A stretch of DNA of 64,000 nucleotides, taken from assembly GCF_001636405.1 (NCBI RefSeq), contig NZ_KV440950.1, positions 2,007,712-2,071,711 on the forward strand, given 5' to 3'. Every line of letters begins with the position of its first letter. Position 1 is the stretch's first letter. The stretch comes from Peribacillus frigoritolerans (GTDB taxonomy: Bacteria; Bacillota; Bacilli; Bacillales; DSM-1321). A program made the position numbers and the translations under genes. Below, one piece after another: positions 1 through 9,776 of this stretch. Below the pieces are notes generated by a model. The model saw nothing but the letters and a program-made list of their open reading frames with translations, was not told the origin of the DNA and ran no database searches.

Positions 1-1
1 G

Positions 2-1318
2 TATAGTATATTACTACTCATTTTTCCTAAATTAACAGTTCTTTCCACTAGATATATAGGATTAGGGATATTATACGTAGTATTATTTGTTAGATATACT
101 ATTACACCATTATTTATAGTATTTACTGAAAGAGCTGGAACGTCATTAGTAATATCGCACTTTTCAAATGATTACTTAAATAAAGCAATATTACTAATGG
201 TTTATGAATTAGTAGTTTGTATTTTAGTGGTAGTTTTCGTGGGAAATAAGGTGTTATTAAAAAATAAAGTTAAGTTTTCCCTAACAGAAATACAAAACGG
301 CAGGGTTAATTTTGTTTATATTTTTATTATAACTATTTCTTTTTTATTAATTCTTTTTTTCCCTTCATTGTTAAATAATTTTCAATTTATTTCTATTGAT
401 GATTCAAAATTAAATACAGTTAGTTATTTTAAAGGAATCGATATTAGAATACTGTTAATATGTAAGATGGCTTTATACTTAGTTCTATTAAAGTTTTTGG
501 CATATAGATATAATGAGAAAAACAAGAATAATATTTATTTTATATTGGCTTTACTTTTATCATTCTTGTATATATGTATATTTACTGGAGAAAATAGAAC
601 AAATATAGTAGTAGATTTAATTTGTGTTATTGCTGCCTTATGGTACTGTTTTAGTACAAAAAGAAAGTCAATGTTAATAGTTATTAGTAGTTTTGGGTTG
701 ATTTTGCTGTTTACTATTAGTGCTTTTCGGTTATTTGCCCCTCGGGCGTGGAGGCCAGATGGAGGGACTGCTGAAATCAACGGATCTTTTTTTGTTAATA
801 ACCTTCAAATTTACGTTTCGGGACCAGAGAATGTTGCTATTGGCTTACAAAGTATAGATATATATAATAATCAAATAAATCTCAACACTTTTTTTAACGA
901 TTTATTTGTGTGGACGGGTTATTTAGGGAATTTTTTAAATCTTAATCAAAGCAATACCACTTCTTTTATATTTAACTTATTTATGAATGGAACTGATCCG
1001 GCTGGAAATGTCTCGATAACACAAATAGTTCCAATGGTATCTCAAGGATATGCTTATTTTGGATTTGTAGGTGCCCCATTATTCTCAGTTTTAAATTGTT
1101 TAGCTATTATTGCGTTCGATAAATTTGTTTGTAAGGCTAAATCATTAGATCTTTTATTTGTTAATGTATTTTTAGTTGTTAGGTTAAGTTTATTCTTAGG
1201 TTTAAATGCAACTATAATACTTATGTTTGTTTTTGATAAATATTTTCAACTTTGGTTCACTGTGAAAATAAATCAACTGATTAAAATTAGACTAAAAGAC
1301 AGAACAGATAAAACATGA
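2..1318 (+). CDS. Polysaccharide polymerase, Wzy-like (5' truncated)
   Basis: The reading frame is open from the window edge, so the true start lies to the left. The visible part is almost entirely hydrophobic membrane segments, with one larger polar loop around the RAWRPDGG segment. That fits oligosaccharide repeat-unit polymerases, which join lipid-linked repeat units outside the membrane. The neighbours support this: a GT4 enzyme and a Wzx-type flippase follow on the same strand. Base composition is very AT-rich, as in the rest of cluster A. These polymerases share little sequence, so the call rests on topology and context; another multipass membrane protein is possible. Confidence 0.65.
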   Translation, partial: YSILLLIFPKLTVLSTRYIGLGILYVVLFVRYTITPLFIVFTERAGTSLVISHFSNDYLNKAILLMVYELVVCILVVVFVGNKVLLKNKVKFSLTEIQNGRVNFVYIFIITISFLLILFFPSLLNNFQFISIDDSKLNTVSYFKGIDIRILLICKMALYLVLLKFLAYRYNEKNKNNIYFILALLLSFLYICIFTGENRTNIVVDLICVIAALWYCFSTKRKSMLIVISSFGLILLFTISAFRLFAPRAWRPDGGTAEINGSFFVNNLQIYVSGPENVAIGLQSIDIYNNQINLNTFFNDLFVWTGYLGNFLNLNQSNTTSFIFNLFMNGTDPAGNVSITQIVPMVSQGYAYFGFVGAPLFSVLNCLAIIAFDKFVCKAKSLDLLFVNVFLVVRLSLFLGLNATIILMFVFDKYFQLWFTVKINQLIKIRLKDRTDKT

Positions 1319-1349
1319 TTTTTTAAAAAAAAAAGAAGATGTGATATAA

Positions 1350-2534
1350 ATGAAAATAATTTTTGTAGTAAATAACTTAAATAATGGTGGAATGCAAAAG
1401 GCGTTAATAAACTTTGTTAATGAATTATCCGGAAAATTTGATATAACAATATGCTTATTGGAATATGGAGGGGAGATGCGTAATCAGTTAAATAATAATA
1501 TAAAAATAATTAATCAACCCATTTATTTAGATAATTTTCTCAAAATGATGGCAACACATAAAAATGAATTAAAGCAAAAAAATAAGTTCAAGTATATAGT
1601 AAAGGGAATTGTTCGTTATTTATCAAAAATAGGATTAGAGAGTTTAATATATAAAATAGTATTAATACGTATTAAAAAGATAAACGGTTTTGATTTAGCG
1701 ATATCCTATACTGGCATGCCGGGCTTATGGGATAAATTTGTTTTATGGAAAATAAACACAAAAAAGAAAATTACATGGATACACAATAATCCGGAAGTCT
1801 TAGGTATTGATTCTCGAAACTGTTTTAGAAATTATAATGAATTTGATGCAATCATAAATGTATCAAATGATTGTAAAAATAGATTTGAGAAAATTGAGCC
1901 CCGTTTAATTGGAAAATCCCATTTGATTTACAACTTAATTAACATTAATGAAATAGAGCAGAAGTCTTTAGAGATTAAACCTTATGGAAATAAAGAAAAA
2001 ATGATTATTGTTACTGTTGCTAGACTTGATAATGTACAAAAGCGTTTTGATAGGATTATTGAATGTTGCAAGTTATTGGTTAATGACGGGGTTTGTAACT
2101 TTAAATGGTTTATTGTTGGGAATGGTCCTGATCATTTGTGGCTTGAAAATCAAATAAAAGATAATGGTTTAGATCGATTTATTGAATTAGTAGGATTTAA
2201 GCAAAATCCTTATCCTTATATTAAAGAAGCAAATCTCCTTGTTCTAACATCTGATTTTGAAGGACTTCCAGTAACGATTATGGAAGCACTAGTTTTACGA
2301 GTGCCCATAGTTTCTACGGATTTCAATTGTGCAAGAGAAGCAATTGAAGAACATGTAACTGGGATAATAGTTAAAAAAAGCGGGGAAGCAGTTTATGAAG
2401 CTGTCAAAAATCTTATTCTAAACAATGATTTATATATGAACCTTAAAAATAATGTAATGTCTTATGATTTTCAGAACCAAGATAGCATAAAAGATTTTGA
2501 AAAAATCATAGAGAAGGAAGAGTATGAGAACTAA
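1350..2534 (+). CDS. Glycosyltransferase family 4 (GT-B fold)
   Basis: This 394-residue protein should transfer a sugar from an activated donor to the growing lipid-linked glycan on the cytoplasmic side. The N-terminus VVNNLNNGGMQKAL is the usual GT4 acceptor-domain start. The donor half carries VTVARLDNVQKRFD, then IVGNGPD, and the EX7E-type nucleotide-sugar motif EGLPVTIMEAL near residue 310. AGATGTGA gives a ribosome-binding site before the ATG. Its end overlaps the flippase start by 11 bases, which indicates translational coupling. The sugar specificity cannot be read from the sequence. Confidence 0.9.
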   Translation: MKIIFVVNNLNNGGMQKALINFVNELSGKFDITICLLEYGGEMRNQLNNNIKIINQPIYLDNFLKMMATHKNELKQKNKFKYIVKGIVRYLSKIGLESLIYKIVLIRIKKINGFDLAISYTGMPGLWDKFVLWKINTKKKITWIHNNPEVLGIDSRNCFRNYNEFDAIINVSNDCKNRFEKIEPRLIGKSHLIYNLININEIEQKSLEIKPYGNKEKMIIVTVARLDNVQKRFDRIIECCKLLVNDGVCNFKWFIVGNGPDHLWLENQIKDNGLDRFIELVGFKQNPYPYIKEANLLVLTSDFEGLPVTIMEALVLRVPIVSTDFNCAREAIEEHVTGIIVKKSGEAVYEAVKNLILNNDLYMNLKNNVMSYDFQNQDSIKDFEKIIEKEEYEN

Positions 2535-4029
2535 AAATGTTTTATATTCATTGTTATCTTCATTTGTATATCAATTCACATACGCGGTATTCAATTTAAT
2601 CACATTAAGACTTTTTCTTTCTTCGTATGGATCTGAGGTAAATGGCTTGTCCGTAACGATTATTCAAGTAGTTAATTATATGAATATTGTTGAGGCCGGT
2701 ATTGCATTAACTGGTATTAGTGCATTGTATAAGCCGCTAGTGCAAAATGATTATACAAAGATAAACAGTATACTATCCGCATGCAATGAATTATATAGAA
2801 AATCAGGTTTTTTATTTCTTTTAATCACTTTGGTAGGAAGTATTAGTTATCCATTTTTAATCGAGTCATCTATTCCTTATTATCAAATTGTATTATTAAT
2901 ATTAATCATGTCTGGTGGAAGCATAGTTGAATATTTCTTATACGGTAAAATGCGAGTTTTGCTTGTAGCAGATCAGAAGTCTTATATTATTAATAGTGTG
3001 ATGACGTTAACGGTTATTATAGCTTCGATACTTAAAATATATGCAATCAATCTTGGGTTTAGTTTTTTAATAGTTCAGGCAATATATTCAATAAGCGTGC
3101 TTATCAGAGTTTTACTGACTAAGATTTATATTTCGCGTAACTATTCGTTTATTAAGTACAATGTGAAACCTGATTTCTCTCAAATGGGACAAAGATGGTC
3201 CGTTTTATATCACCAAATTGCTGGTCTCTTAGTTTTTAATAGTCCGTTAATAATTATATCAATTTTTTGCAGTTTGAAAGATGCTAGCAAATATGCAGTA
3301 TATAACTTAGTTTTCAGTGCTTTAATAACCATCCTGCAATTATTTTCTAAATCTGTTGTTTCAAGTTTCGGTAATCTAATAAATCAAGAAAATAATTCTG
3401 CTTTACTAACTATTTTTAGAAATTATGAATCAATTTTTTATTTGTTTACTGCATGGTTATATTGTGTGGCATATCTTACGATTGAACCGTTTATACAAAT
3501 TTATACAAACGGAGTAACTGATGTTAATTATATTGATCCTATATTGTCAATTATGTTTATAGTAGTTGGCCTTTTTAATGCAGTTCGTATACCTTTAAAT
3601 TCTTTAATTGAAGCTTCCGGTCATTATGAACAAACTCGGAACAGAGCTATTATAGAGGCATGTATTAATATATGCGTATCCATTATTATGGTACAATTTT
3701 TAGGTTTATATGGTGTACTTTGTGGCAGTGTCGCATCTTATATCTACAGGTCGTTAGATATTATTTTATATTCAAGTAAAAATATTTTACATATAAAGCC
3801 TACTGAAACCTTTATTAAAATATTGATGAATATATTTCTACTGTTTTTAGTCACTCAGTTGATTAATAGTATTACCAACATAACCATTTCTTCCTGGATT
3901 AGTTGGATTGTCTATTCGTTTATTATTTCAATAGTCGTTGGAACTACCTTTTTGATTTTTGGGGAATTGACAAATAGAGGCCTAATTAAAAATTTATTTT
4001 TAAGAATGCGCAATGTTATTTCTAAATAA
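2524..4029 (+). CDS. Wzx-type polysaccharide flippase
   Basis: A 501-residue multipass membrane protein with about 12-14 predicted helices and the charged N-terminal start common in the PST/MOP exporter family. Members flip undecaprenyl-linked repeat units across the membrane. It lies between a GT4 enzyme and a beta-helix protein in cluster A, where a polymerase is also present, giving the minimum of a Wzx/Wzy pathway. The start overlaps the upstream gene by 11 bases and lies behind GAGAAGGAAG. A second, different flippase is encoded at 14457-15923, so two glycan export routes appear to coexist. Confidence 0.85.
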   Translation: MRTKNVLYSLLSSFVYQFTYAVFNLITLRLFLSSYGSEVNGLSVTIIQVVNYMNIVEAGIALTGISALYKPLVQNDYTKINSILSACNELYRKSGFLFLLITLVGSISYPFLIESSIPYYQIVLLILIMSGGSIVEYFLYGKMRVLLVADQKSYIINSVMTLTVIIASILKIYAINLGFSFLIVQAIYSISVLIRVLLTKIYISRNYSFIKYNVKPDFSQMGQRWSVLYHQIAGLLVFNSPLIIISIFCSLKDASKYAVYNLVFSALITILQLFSKSVVSSFGNLINQENNSALLTIFRNYESIFYLFTAWLYCVAYLTIEPFIQIYTNGVTDVNYIDPILSIMFIVVGLFNAVRIPLNSLIEASGHYEQTRNRAIIEACINICVSIIMVQFLGLYGVLCGSVASYIYRSLDIILYSSKNILHIKPTETFIKILMNIFLLFLVTQLINSITNITISSWISWIVYSFIISIVVGTTFLIFGELTNRGLIKNLFLRMRNVISK

Positions 4030-4173
4030 TTTAATAAAATTTGCTTAGTGATTGTGCTAAATGTGAAGGCTGGATACTGGGTTTCTCATTTAGCAGATTC
4101 TATGATTACAACTCCTCCCAGAATGATAGATGTGTTATTAATTGTATCAAAAAACTTTTTGGAGGGAGATAAT

Positions 4174-5685
4174 ATGAAAAGAAGAAAATTTATACTTCTA
4201 ATTTTTATCATTATTTTAATCCTTATTACTAATTATATATTTAGGTTTAAATTAAAAGGGATTAATATCAAATGGTTTGGAGCAAAAGGGGATGGAATTT
4301 CAAACGATACTAAAGCATTTATAGATGCAATAAATATTGTTCATAAATTAGGTGGTGGAAAAATAATAATACCAAGAGGTAACTACAAAGTTACAGGGGG
4401 AGAGATATTTTTAAAGTCAAATGTATATCTAAAAGGTATAGGGTTGCCACGGATATTTACTAATTCAGGAAATGGATATTTTTCAATAATATCTAAAAAA
4501 CTAGAAGATACTGTTGAAGATGTTACAATATCAGGCATATTTTTTGATCAATGGGATGAATTATCATCTGATATACAACCTAATAATAACCAAATCCCCT
4601 GTAATTGTATAACCCTATTAGGTAAATCGCGAAATATTATTATTATGGATAACTTATTTCAAGCATTTGGAGGCTGGGTTATATCTGTATCCGATCAAGA
4701 AGACTATTATGGTAGCGAAAGAGTTTTTTTAAAACGAAACAAAATTCGATGGCAACTCAAAGGGAAAACTTGGTATGACGCATCTCCTATCTATGTTGAA
4801 GCAACAAATCATGAAATTGAAAATAATGAGATAGAGGCATTTAAAGTCAAAATTGACCCTCCAGCTAGATGGAAATTAGAAGGTGGAATTGAAACACATG
4901 GCTTTGGTATCGTAAGAGGTAATGTTATTAAGAATGCTCAGGCTGGAATTAATGTCGTGCCCCCCAAATATAATCCCGGAGCATATTTAAAAATGGGATA
5001 TAGAGATATATCTGATAATACATTGAGAGGTGTTAATAGGGGGATTTGGTTTTGGCCAATAAATTACAACAATGGTTTGGAAAAGATAAAAATCTTTAAC
5101 AATGATATAGAGGTCGTTGCGGAAGGATACTATGCAGGCCATGGTGGTATAGTCACAGTTATGCAAGAAACCCCTTTTATTAACGCTTCTATGAATGGTC
5201 CGATTAAAAATGTCGAGATATACAACAATCAGATAAAATTTGTAGATAACGGCTATACAGGAAAAGAATATTTTCATCTTAATAATGTTGGAGCAATTCA
5301 TTTTGGGGCAAACAACAAAGTTTCTAATGTGAATGTTTATAACAATCACATTGTTAATTTCCCTTGGTGTGCTGTTGACACAGTCCAATATGAATTTGAT
5401 TATGTGAGAATGCATGATAATTTTAATATATTTAATAACACTATAATTGATTGCGGATACGGAATGAGTAATGACTTCCAAAAATCTGTTTTTTATTTTT
5501 CAGATATTAATAATGTCAGTGTAAATAATAACACTATTAAATGGATAAATCAAAAGGGGACAAAGTATCTAATAACGGCCGGAAAGGTTACTACATTGTT
5601 AGTTTTCCAAAATAATCGTCAGATATCGGAAAATGGCTTTTATTTGAGTACCTCAAATGTTGTTAATACAAATAAAATACAATAA
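4174..5685 (+). CDS. Membrane-anchored right-handed beta-helix protein (pectate-lyase-like)
   Basis: The protein begins MKRRKF followed by one hydrophobic helix, so it is exported or anchored. The next segment (WFGAKGDGISNDTKAF) is the classical N-cap of the pectate lyase 3/glycosyl hydrolase 28 superfamily. Many short Asn-rich strands follow (NNxI-type turns), as in parallel beta-helix lyases, hydrolases or epimerases. The frame stays open back to 4048, but ATG 4174 is chosen because it follows a strong GGAGGGAG site; the protein is then 503 residues. In a polysaccharide cluster such enzymes usually cleave or trim the polymer. No catalytic residues can be assigned with confidence. Confidence 0.75.
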   Translation: MKRRKFILLIFIIILILITNYIFRFKLKGINIKWFGAKGDGISNDTKAFIDAINIVHKLGGGKIIIPRGNYKVTGGEIFLKSNVYLKGIGLPRIFTNSGNGYFSIISKKLEDTVEDVTISGIFFDQWDELSSDIQPNNNQIPCNCITLLGKSRNIIIMDNLFQAFGGWVISVSDQEDYYGSERVFLKRNKIRWQLKGKTWYDASPIYVEATNHEIENNEIEAFKVKIDPPARWKLEGGIETHGFGIVRGNVIKNAQAGINVVPPKYNPGAYLKMGYRDISDNTLRGVNRGIWFWPINYNNGLEKIKIFNNDIEVVAEGYYAGHGGIVTVMQETPFINASMNGPIKNVEIYNNQIKFVDNGYTGKEYFHLNNVGAIHFGANNKVSNVNVYNNHIVNFPWCAVDTVQYEFDYVRMHDNFNIFNNTIIDCGYGMSNDFQKSVFYFSDINNVSVNNNTIKWINQKGTKYLITAGKVTTLLVFQNNRQISENGFYLSTSNVVNTNKIQ

Positions 5686-6064
5686 GTAGTAGTCTTTTTG
5701 ATAAATCAATATACTTTTCCAATCATTATACTTTTATGTAATAAGTCTTGCAAAGTGTCTAGATTAAGAATGAAGGTGATTATAACGTAGAGCGTATAAT
5801 TTCAAGGGTATTGGATTTTAAGGCAGTATTTGTAATTACAAATTATTACTTTCCTTAAATAGTATTTAGTAAGATTATAGAGAGAGTGTATTTTTTGGAG
5901 ATATCATTCTGAATTGAACTCACATTATTTGGATACTGAAATACTGGAATTAAAAGGGGTTTCCAGATCTAGTCCCTTTCAAGCAATATCAATGATGAAC
6001 ATAAAGTGTCAGCTAACGGGGAAAAGTTATAAAGCAAACTTTATTACGTAATGAGGAGTAAACT
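5686..6064 (+). other. AT-rich intergenic region, no intact gene
   Basis: I see no intact gene here. A short frame around 5780-5860 has no neighbours of its own and ends quickly, so it may be a decayed remnant. The last 15 bases hold the AATGAGGAG ribosome-binding site of the epimerase gene. Confidence 0.4.
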
Positions 6065-7207
6065 ATGAATAATAGAATTAAAGTTATGACAATTTTTGGT
6101 ACTAGACCAGAGGCAATTAAAATGGCACCTCTAGTACTAGAATTAGAAAAATATAATGAAATTATTGAATCAATCGTAACTGTTACTGCTCAGCATAGAG
6201 AAATGTTAGATCAGGTTTTAGATGTATTTAGTATTACACCTGATTATGACTTGAATATTATGAAGGAGCGACAAACTTTGACAGGAGTAACAATTAACGC
6301 ATTATCAGGTTTAGATAATGTGATGAAAGAAGTACAACCAGATTTAGTTCTAGTTCACGGAGATACTTCAACTACATTTGTTGCTAGTCTAGCTGCTTTT
6401 TATAATCAAATTTCAGTAGGACATGTTGAGGCTGGTTTAAGAACATGGAATAAATACTCACCATTTCCTGAAGAGGTAAATAGACAATTAACTGGGGTAA
6501 TAGCTGATTTGCATTTTGCTCCAACTGCTCAATCTAAAGGGAATTTAATACAAGAAAATAAAAAGGAAGAAGCAATTTTTGTAACAGGTAATACTGCAAT
6601 TGATGCTTTAAAGACTACAGTATCAAGTTCTTATAAACATGAACTATTAGATAAGATAGGATTAGATAGAATAGTACTGTTAACTGCCCATAGACGTGAA
6701 AACCTCGGGGAGCCAATGAAGAATATGTTTAAAGCAATTAAGCGATTATTAACAGAAAATAGCGATGTACAAGTTGTATACCCTGTTCACCTTAACCCAG
6801 CTGTTCGAGAAATTGCAGATGAATTACTAGGCAATGATGAGAGAATACATCTAATAGAACCTTTAGGAGTAATAGATTTTCATAACTTTGCTTCTCGTTC
6901 ACATATTATATTGACTGACTCTGGTGGTGTTCAAGAAGAAGCACCAACTCTAGGAGTTCCTGTTCTCGTTTTAAGAGATACAACAGAAAGGCCTGAAGGA
7001 GTTGAAGCTGGTACTCTAAGACTAGTGGGGACTAATGAAGATACTATCTATCAAGCAGCTCATGAATTATTAAATAATGAATTGGAGTATAATACCATGG
7101 CCAGAGCGACAAATCCATATGGGGATGGGAAAGCATCATCTCGCATCGTTCAAAGGATATTACATCGTTTTGGTAAAATAGATTTAGCTCCTAAAGAATT
7201 TGAATGA
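6065..7207 (+). CDS. mnaA: UDP-N-acetylglucosamine 2-epimerase (non-hydrolysing)
   Basis: This 380-residue protein interconverts UDP-GlcNAc and UDP-ManNAc in the cytoplasm, supplying ManNAc for wall teichoic acid linkage units or capsules. The family signature FGTRPEAIKMAPLV opens the protein. VHGDTSTT, HVEAGLRT, PFPEEVNR and the donor-site stretch DSGGVQEEAP with LRDTTERPEG follow in the expected order. Length matches WecB/MnaA proteins. It follows GAGGAG and lies in cluster A, so it may make ManNAc for this glycan. Many Bacillaceae carry a second housekeeping copy elsewhere, which cannot be judged here. Confidence 0.95.
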   Translation: MNNRIKVMTIFGTRPEAIKMAPLVLELEKYNEIIESIVTVTAQHREMLDQVLDVFSITPDYDLNIMKERQTLTGVTINALSGLDNVMKEVQPDLVLVHGDTSTTFVASLAAFYNQISVGHVEAGLRTWNKYSPFPEEVNRQLTGVIADLHFAPTAQSKGNLIQENKKEEAIFVTGNTAIDALKTTVSSSYKHELLDKIGLDRIVLLTAHRRENLGEPMKNMFKAIKRLLTENSDVQVVYPVHLNPAVREIADELLGNDERIHLIEPLGVIDFHNFASRSHIILTDSGGVQEEAPTLGVPVLVLRDTTERPEGVEAGTLRLVGTNEDTIYQAAHELLNNELEYNTMARATNPYGDGKASSRIVQRILHRFGKIDLAPKEFE

Positions 7208-7879
7208 GGGAATATATAGCGACAATTCTTTCTTTTGTTGTTTTAAAAAGAGGATGTAAGGAGGTAACGCCAGTTGTTTACCTATCATTTGGTGTTTAAT
7301 GGTTTGTTGTGAAAAATCAAATGAGAAGTATTACATCCTTTTATCCACAGCAGATACTTATAAAACTCTGAATTCTTAACGGAGAAAATTCAAACAAGCT
7401 GATCATCCTTATAATTGATCAAGGATTTTCAAACATATAGAATCTGATGGTGCTCAAATCTTCGTTAATTGGTGGTAGCCATGACCCCAGTTCTGATTAT
7501 TTTTCAGACTTATTGAACTTTTGAACTTGTGTAGTGGAATTAGATATACATTATTAAGTACGGCAATTTAAGCGAATATATAGTGCTCCGAGAATGTGAC
7601 CTAGTCAGCTTATAGTTTTATCTAAAAAAATATATCATGAACTAGGCTGGAAAAAGCCATTTTCTAAGTGCAGTTTTGAAAATGCTTATGATTTGTGATT
7701 TAAAGCTGAATTTAAAGCTGTTGAGAAACTTCTCAACAGCTTTAAATATACAGTTAAAGACACTCATAGCATATATGGGTTTATTCTACAGAATAAATGT
7801 AATAGTTGTCCCAATCCGGAAATTTTTCTCAAATGTAAGTTAAATAAATGGAAAATATGATATTCTTTATACATGGGGT
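7208..7879 (+). other. Intergenic region with decayed sequence and a perfect inverted repeat
   Basis: About 670 bases without an intact gene. Short frames interrupted by stops around 7440-7800 look like a decayed coding region, but I cannot name it. Imperfect complementary segments AGAGGATGTAA (7248-7258) and TTACATCCT flank the first part. The strong hairpin at 7710-7747 is listed separately. Confidence 0.4.
7710..7747. repeat. Perfect 18-bp inverted repeat
   Basis: Arm ATTTAAAGCTGTTGAGAA at 7710-7727 is matched exactly by its reverse complement at 7730-7747, with only AC between them. No T-run follows, so it is not a standard intrinsic terminator. It could be a transcript hairpin or the remains of a mobile-element end. 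Confidence 0.8.
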
Positions 7880-7888
7880 GTGTATCAA

Positions 7889-8422
7889 TTGACTAAAAAA
7901 TTGAAAATTGTAACTTGGTTAGCTCGAGGTTTAGTTTTAAGGAGAAAAATAGACAAGTGTGGACGGCGTTTTTTTGTGCTAGGGAAAGTAAATATTTCGC
8001 GCCCCTACAAAGATACCGAATTGAATATGGGTGATAATGTAAGTTTGTATCAGAATGTTGGATTCTTTTTAGATTCTCCAGGAGCAAAAATAGTAGTTGG
8101 TGATCGCACTTTTATTAATAGAAGATCTGAAATATTGTGTATGGAAAGTGTAAATATAGGTAATGATTGTGCTATTTCTTGGGATGTTGTTATTACAGAC
8201 ACTGACTATCACCAGCTAAATGGAGAGATTTTCGTAAAACCAGTTGTGATAGGTAATAATGTTTGGATTGGTTGTAAATCAACAATACTCAAAGGGGTAA
8301 CTATTGGCGATGGAGCAGTGATAGCAGCAGGTTCAGTAGTTACACGTGACGTTCCCAGCGGAAGTATAGTCGGGGGCAATCCCGCAAAGGTGATTAAGAA
8401 CGAAGTCACTTGGGTCGTTTAA
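7889..8422 (+). CDS. Hexapeptide-repeat acyltransferase (LbH family)
   Basis: A left-handed beta-helix acetyltransferase of the WbbJ/maltose-O-acetyltransferase type. It probably O- or N-acetylates a sugar of the cluster A glycan, using acetyl-CoA. The C-terminal half shows the repeats [23 protein letters not shown] and [19 protein letters not shown], and ends NPAKVI as family members do. The catalytic-type histidine is in DTDYHQ. A GTG at 7880 is in frame, but TTG 7889 is better spaced behind GGGGTG; the product is then 177 residues. It is the last gene of cluster A before two terminator hairpins. Confidence 0.85.
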   Translation: MTKKLKIVTWLARGLVLRRKIDKCGRRFFVLGKVNISRPYKDTELNMGDNVSLYQNVGFFLDSPGAKIVVGDRTFINRRSEILCMESVNIGNDCAISWDVVITDTDYHQLNGEIFVKPVVIGNNVWIGCKSTILKGVTIGDGAVIAAGSVVTRDVPSGSIVGGNPAKVIKNEVTWVV

Positions 8423-8447
8423 GAAATAATATGAAGTTTAGAACGAG

Positions 8448-8472
8448 GAGGCTGAAGTTTCTGCCTCTTTTT
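8448..8472 (+). terminator. Intrinsic terminator after acyltransferase gene
   Basis: GAGGC at 8448-8452 pairs with GCCTC at 8463-8467, followed by five T residues. The stem is short, and a second candidate lies 70 bases further on. Confidence 0.6.
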
Positions 8473-8538
8473 CAATATCATCGATAGTTTTGGAAATAAA
8501 CTGTGCGTTACCTACAATTTAAATAATTAATATAGACT

Positions 8539-8571
8539 AAGCCGCTTATTAATTAGAGAACGGCTTTTTTT
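8539..8571 (+). terminator. Second terminator closing cluster A
   Basis: AAGCCG (8539-8544) pairs with CGGCTT (8561-8566) and runs into a stretch of T. The loop is long at 16 bases. Confidence 0.6.
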
Positions 8572-8681
8572 ATGTAGAAAGTGTTAAAGGGGAGATGGAA
8601 GTAATCCTATAAATAGGCCTACTTATATCAATAGAATATAGACATATTACCAACAAAAAAACTAAAAAAAGGATGAATTTC

Positions 8682-9605
8682 ATGAAAAAAATCATAGGTT
8701 TTTCCTTCTGTTTTTTGTTGATTGTTATCTTCATTTTTCAGCAGAAACAATCTCTATCAAATCACAAAGAAAAGATATACGTTGAAGATTTTAAAGGGGC
8801 TAATGATTCTGCGAAGATTCAGACTGCCATTGATCATGCAAAGGCCACTAAGTTAAAGACGGTAATGCTGGATGATAGGGAGTATTCGATTTCAACACCT
8901 ATCAAAGTTAGGAAAGGTGTTAGGCTGCTATTTGGATACGGAACAAAGTTCATTGTTGAGGGGAACTTCAGGGTGCTTGAGCTTGAGCAGAATGCTTCCC
9001 TTGAAGGTGCTTATGTAGTGATTAATGATGCTGAGTTTGACTCAGAGGTCATATACTTAGATGGTAAGTATAAATATTATAATACCTGGAACAAAACGCA
9101 AGTGAAGGATGTAAATATCATTAATTGGTCTGAGAGTAATCAGGGTACAGGGGTATCTTTATATGCTGGCGGTAAGGAACATGAGATTTCTTTCGTGAAC
9201 TTTGAAAATGTCAAGGTTGCTGGGATGGAGACTGGAGTAAAGTTAATAGCTGAAGAACCGTCTTCTGGTAAGGCCTGGATCAATGCTAATCGTTTTTTGA
9301 ATCTATCATTGGAAGATTGTGTGAATATGATTTACATAGATAGTAACTCTACCGTACCGAATGAGGTTAGTGGTAATCAATTTACTAGTTTACAGATACA
9401 GCCTTCAGGGAAAACAAAGAGCATTATGAAGGTAAATGGGCAATACAATAAGTTTGAGGGCATGGTTTGGGATCTGGACAAAATCACACTTCAAAACGAG
9501 GTTATTGAACTTAAGGATAATAGCATGGGCACTATCATTGAGATCCCATCACTGCCTATGAGTAGAATCATCGACAGAGGTCAGGCCAATATCTTGAATC
9601 AATAA
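8682..9605 (+). CDS. Secreted or anchored beta-helix protein, paralogue of the 9777-11318 product
   Basis: A 307-residue protein with one N-terminal hydrophobic segment after MKK, so exported or anchored. The body resembles the pectate-lyase superfamily fold: AKIQTAIDHAKA, then REYSISTPIKV, then GNFRVLELEQNASLEG. The same blocks occur in the convergent gene at 9777-11318 (IQAAIDYC, GNFQVFELQKDASLSG), so the two are clear paralogues. An ATG at 8673 is in frame, but AAAAGG overlaps it and spaces correctly to ATG 8682. No catalytic residues are evident; polymer binding or cleavage is an inference from context. Confidence 0.7.
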   Translation: MKKIIGFSFCFLLIVIFIFQQKQSLSNHKEKIYVEDFKGANDSAKIQTAIDHAKATKLKTVMLDDREYSISTPIKVRKGVRLLFGYGTKFIVEGNFRVLELEQNASLEGAYVVINDAEFDSEVIYLDGKYKYYNTWNKTQVKDVNIINWSESNQGTGVSLYAGGKEHEISFVNFENVKVAGMETGVKLIAEEPSSGKAWINANRFLNLSLEDCVNMIYIDSNSTVPNEVSGNQFTSLQIQPSGKTKSIMKVNGQYNKFEGMVWDLDKITLQNEVIELKDNSMGTIIEIPSLPMSRIIDRGQANILNQ

Positions 9606-9710
9606 TAATAGCGAAAAGGGTGATTAGCCAATAGGGATGCACACACCCTGTAATGTAATTTGGAGATAACATTTATGACCATTAATTAACTGGTATTATT
9701 AATTTTTATC

Positions 9711-9766
9711 ACTGGGGAATAATTCTTTCCTCTTTGGATAAAGAGGATATATGCCAGTTTTTTTTA
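9711..9766 (+). terminator. Intrinsic terminator between convergent clusters
   Basis: The outer stem ACTGG/CCAGT encloses an inner perfect stem, TCCTCTTT (9728-9735) with AAAGAGGA (9740-9747). Eight T residues follow. It ends the + strand unit just before the opposing gene's 3' end. Confidence 0.75.
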
Positions 9767-9776
9767 TATTTAGTAG

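Noticed and set aside
4048..4173. N-terminal extension of the beta-helix protein
   Set aside because: The strong GGAGGGAG and the signal-anchor start point to ATG 4174. The upstream codons lack a ribosome-binding site.
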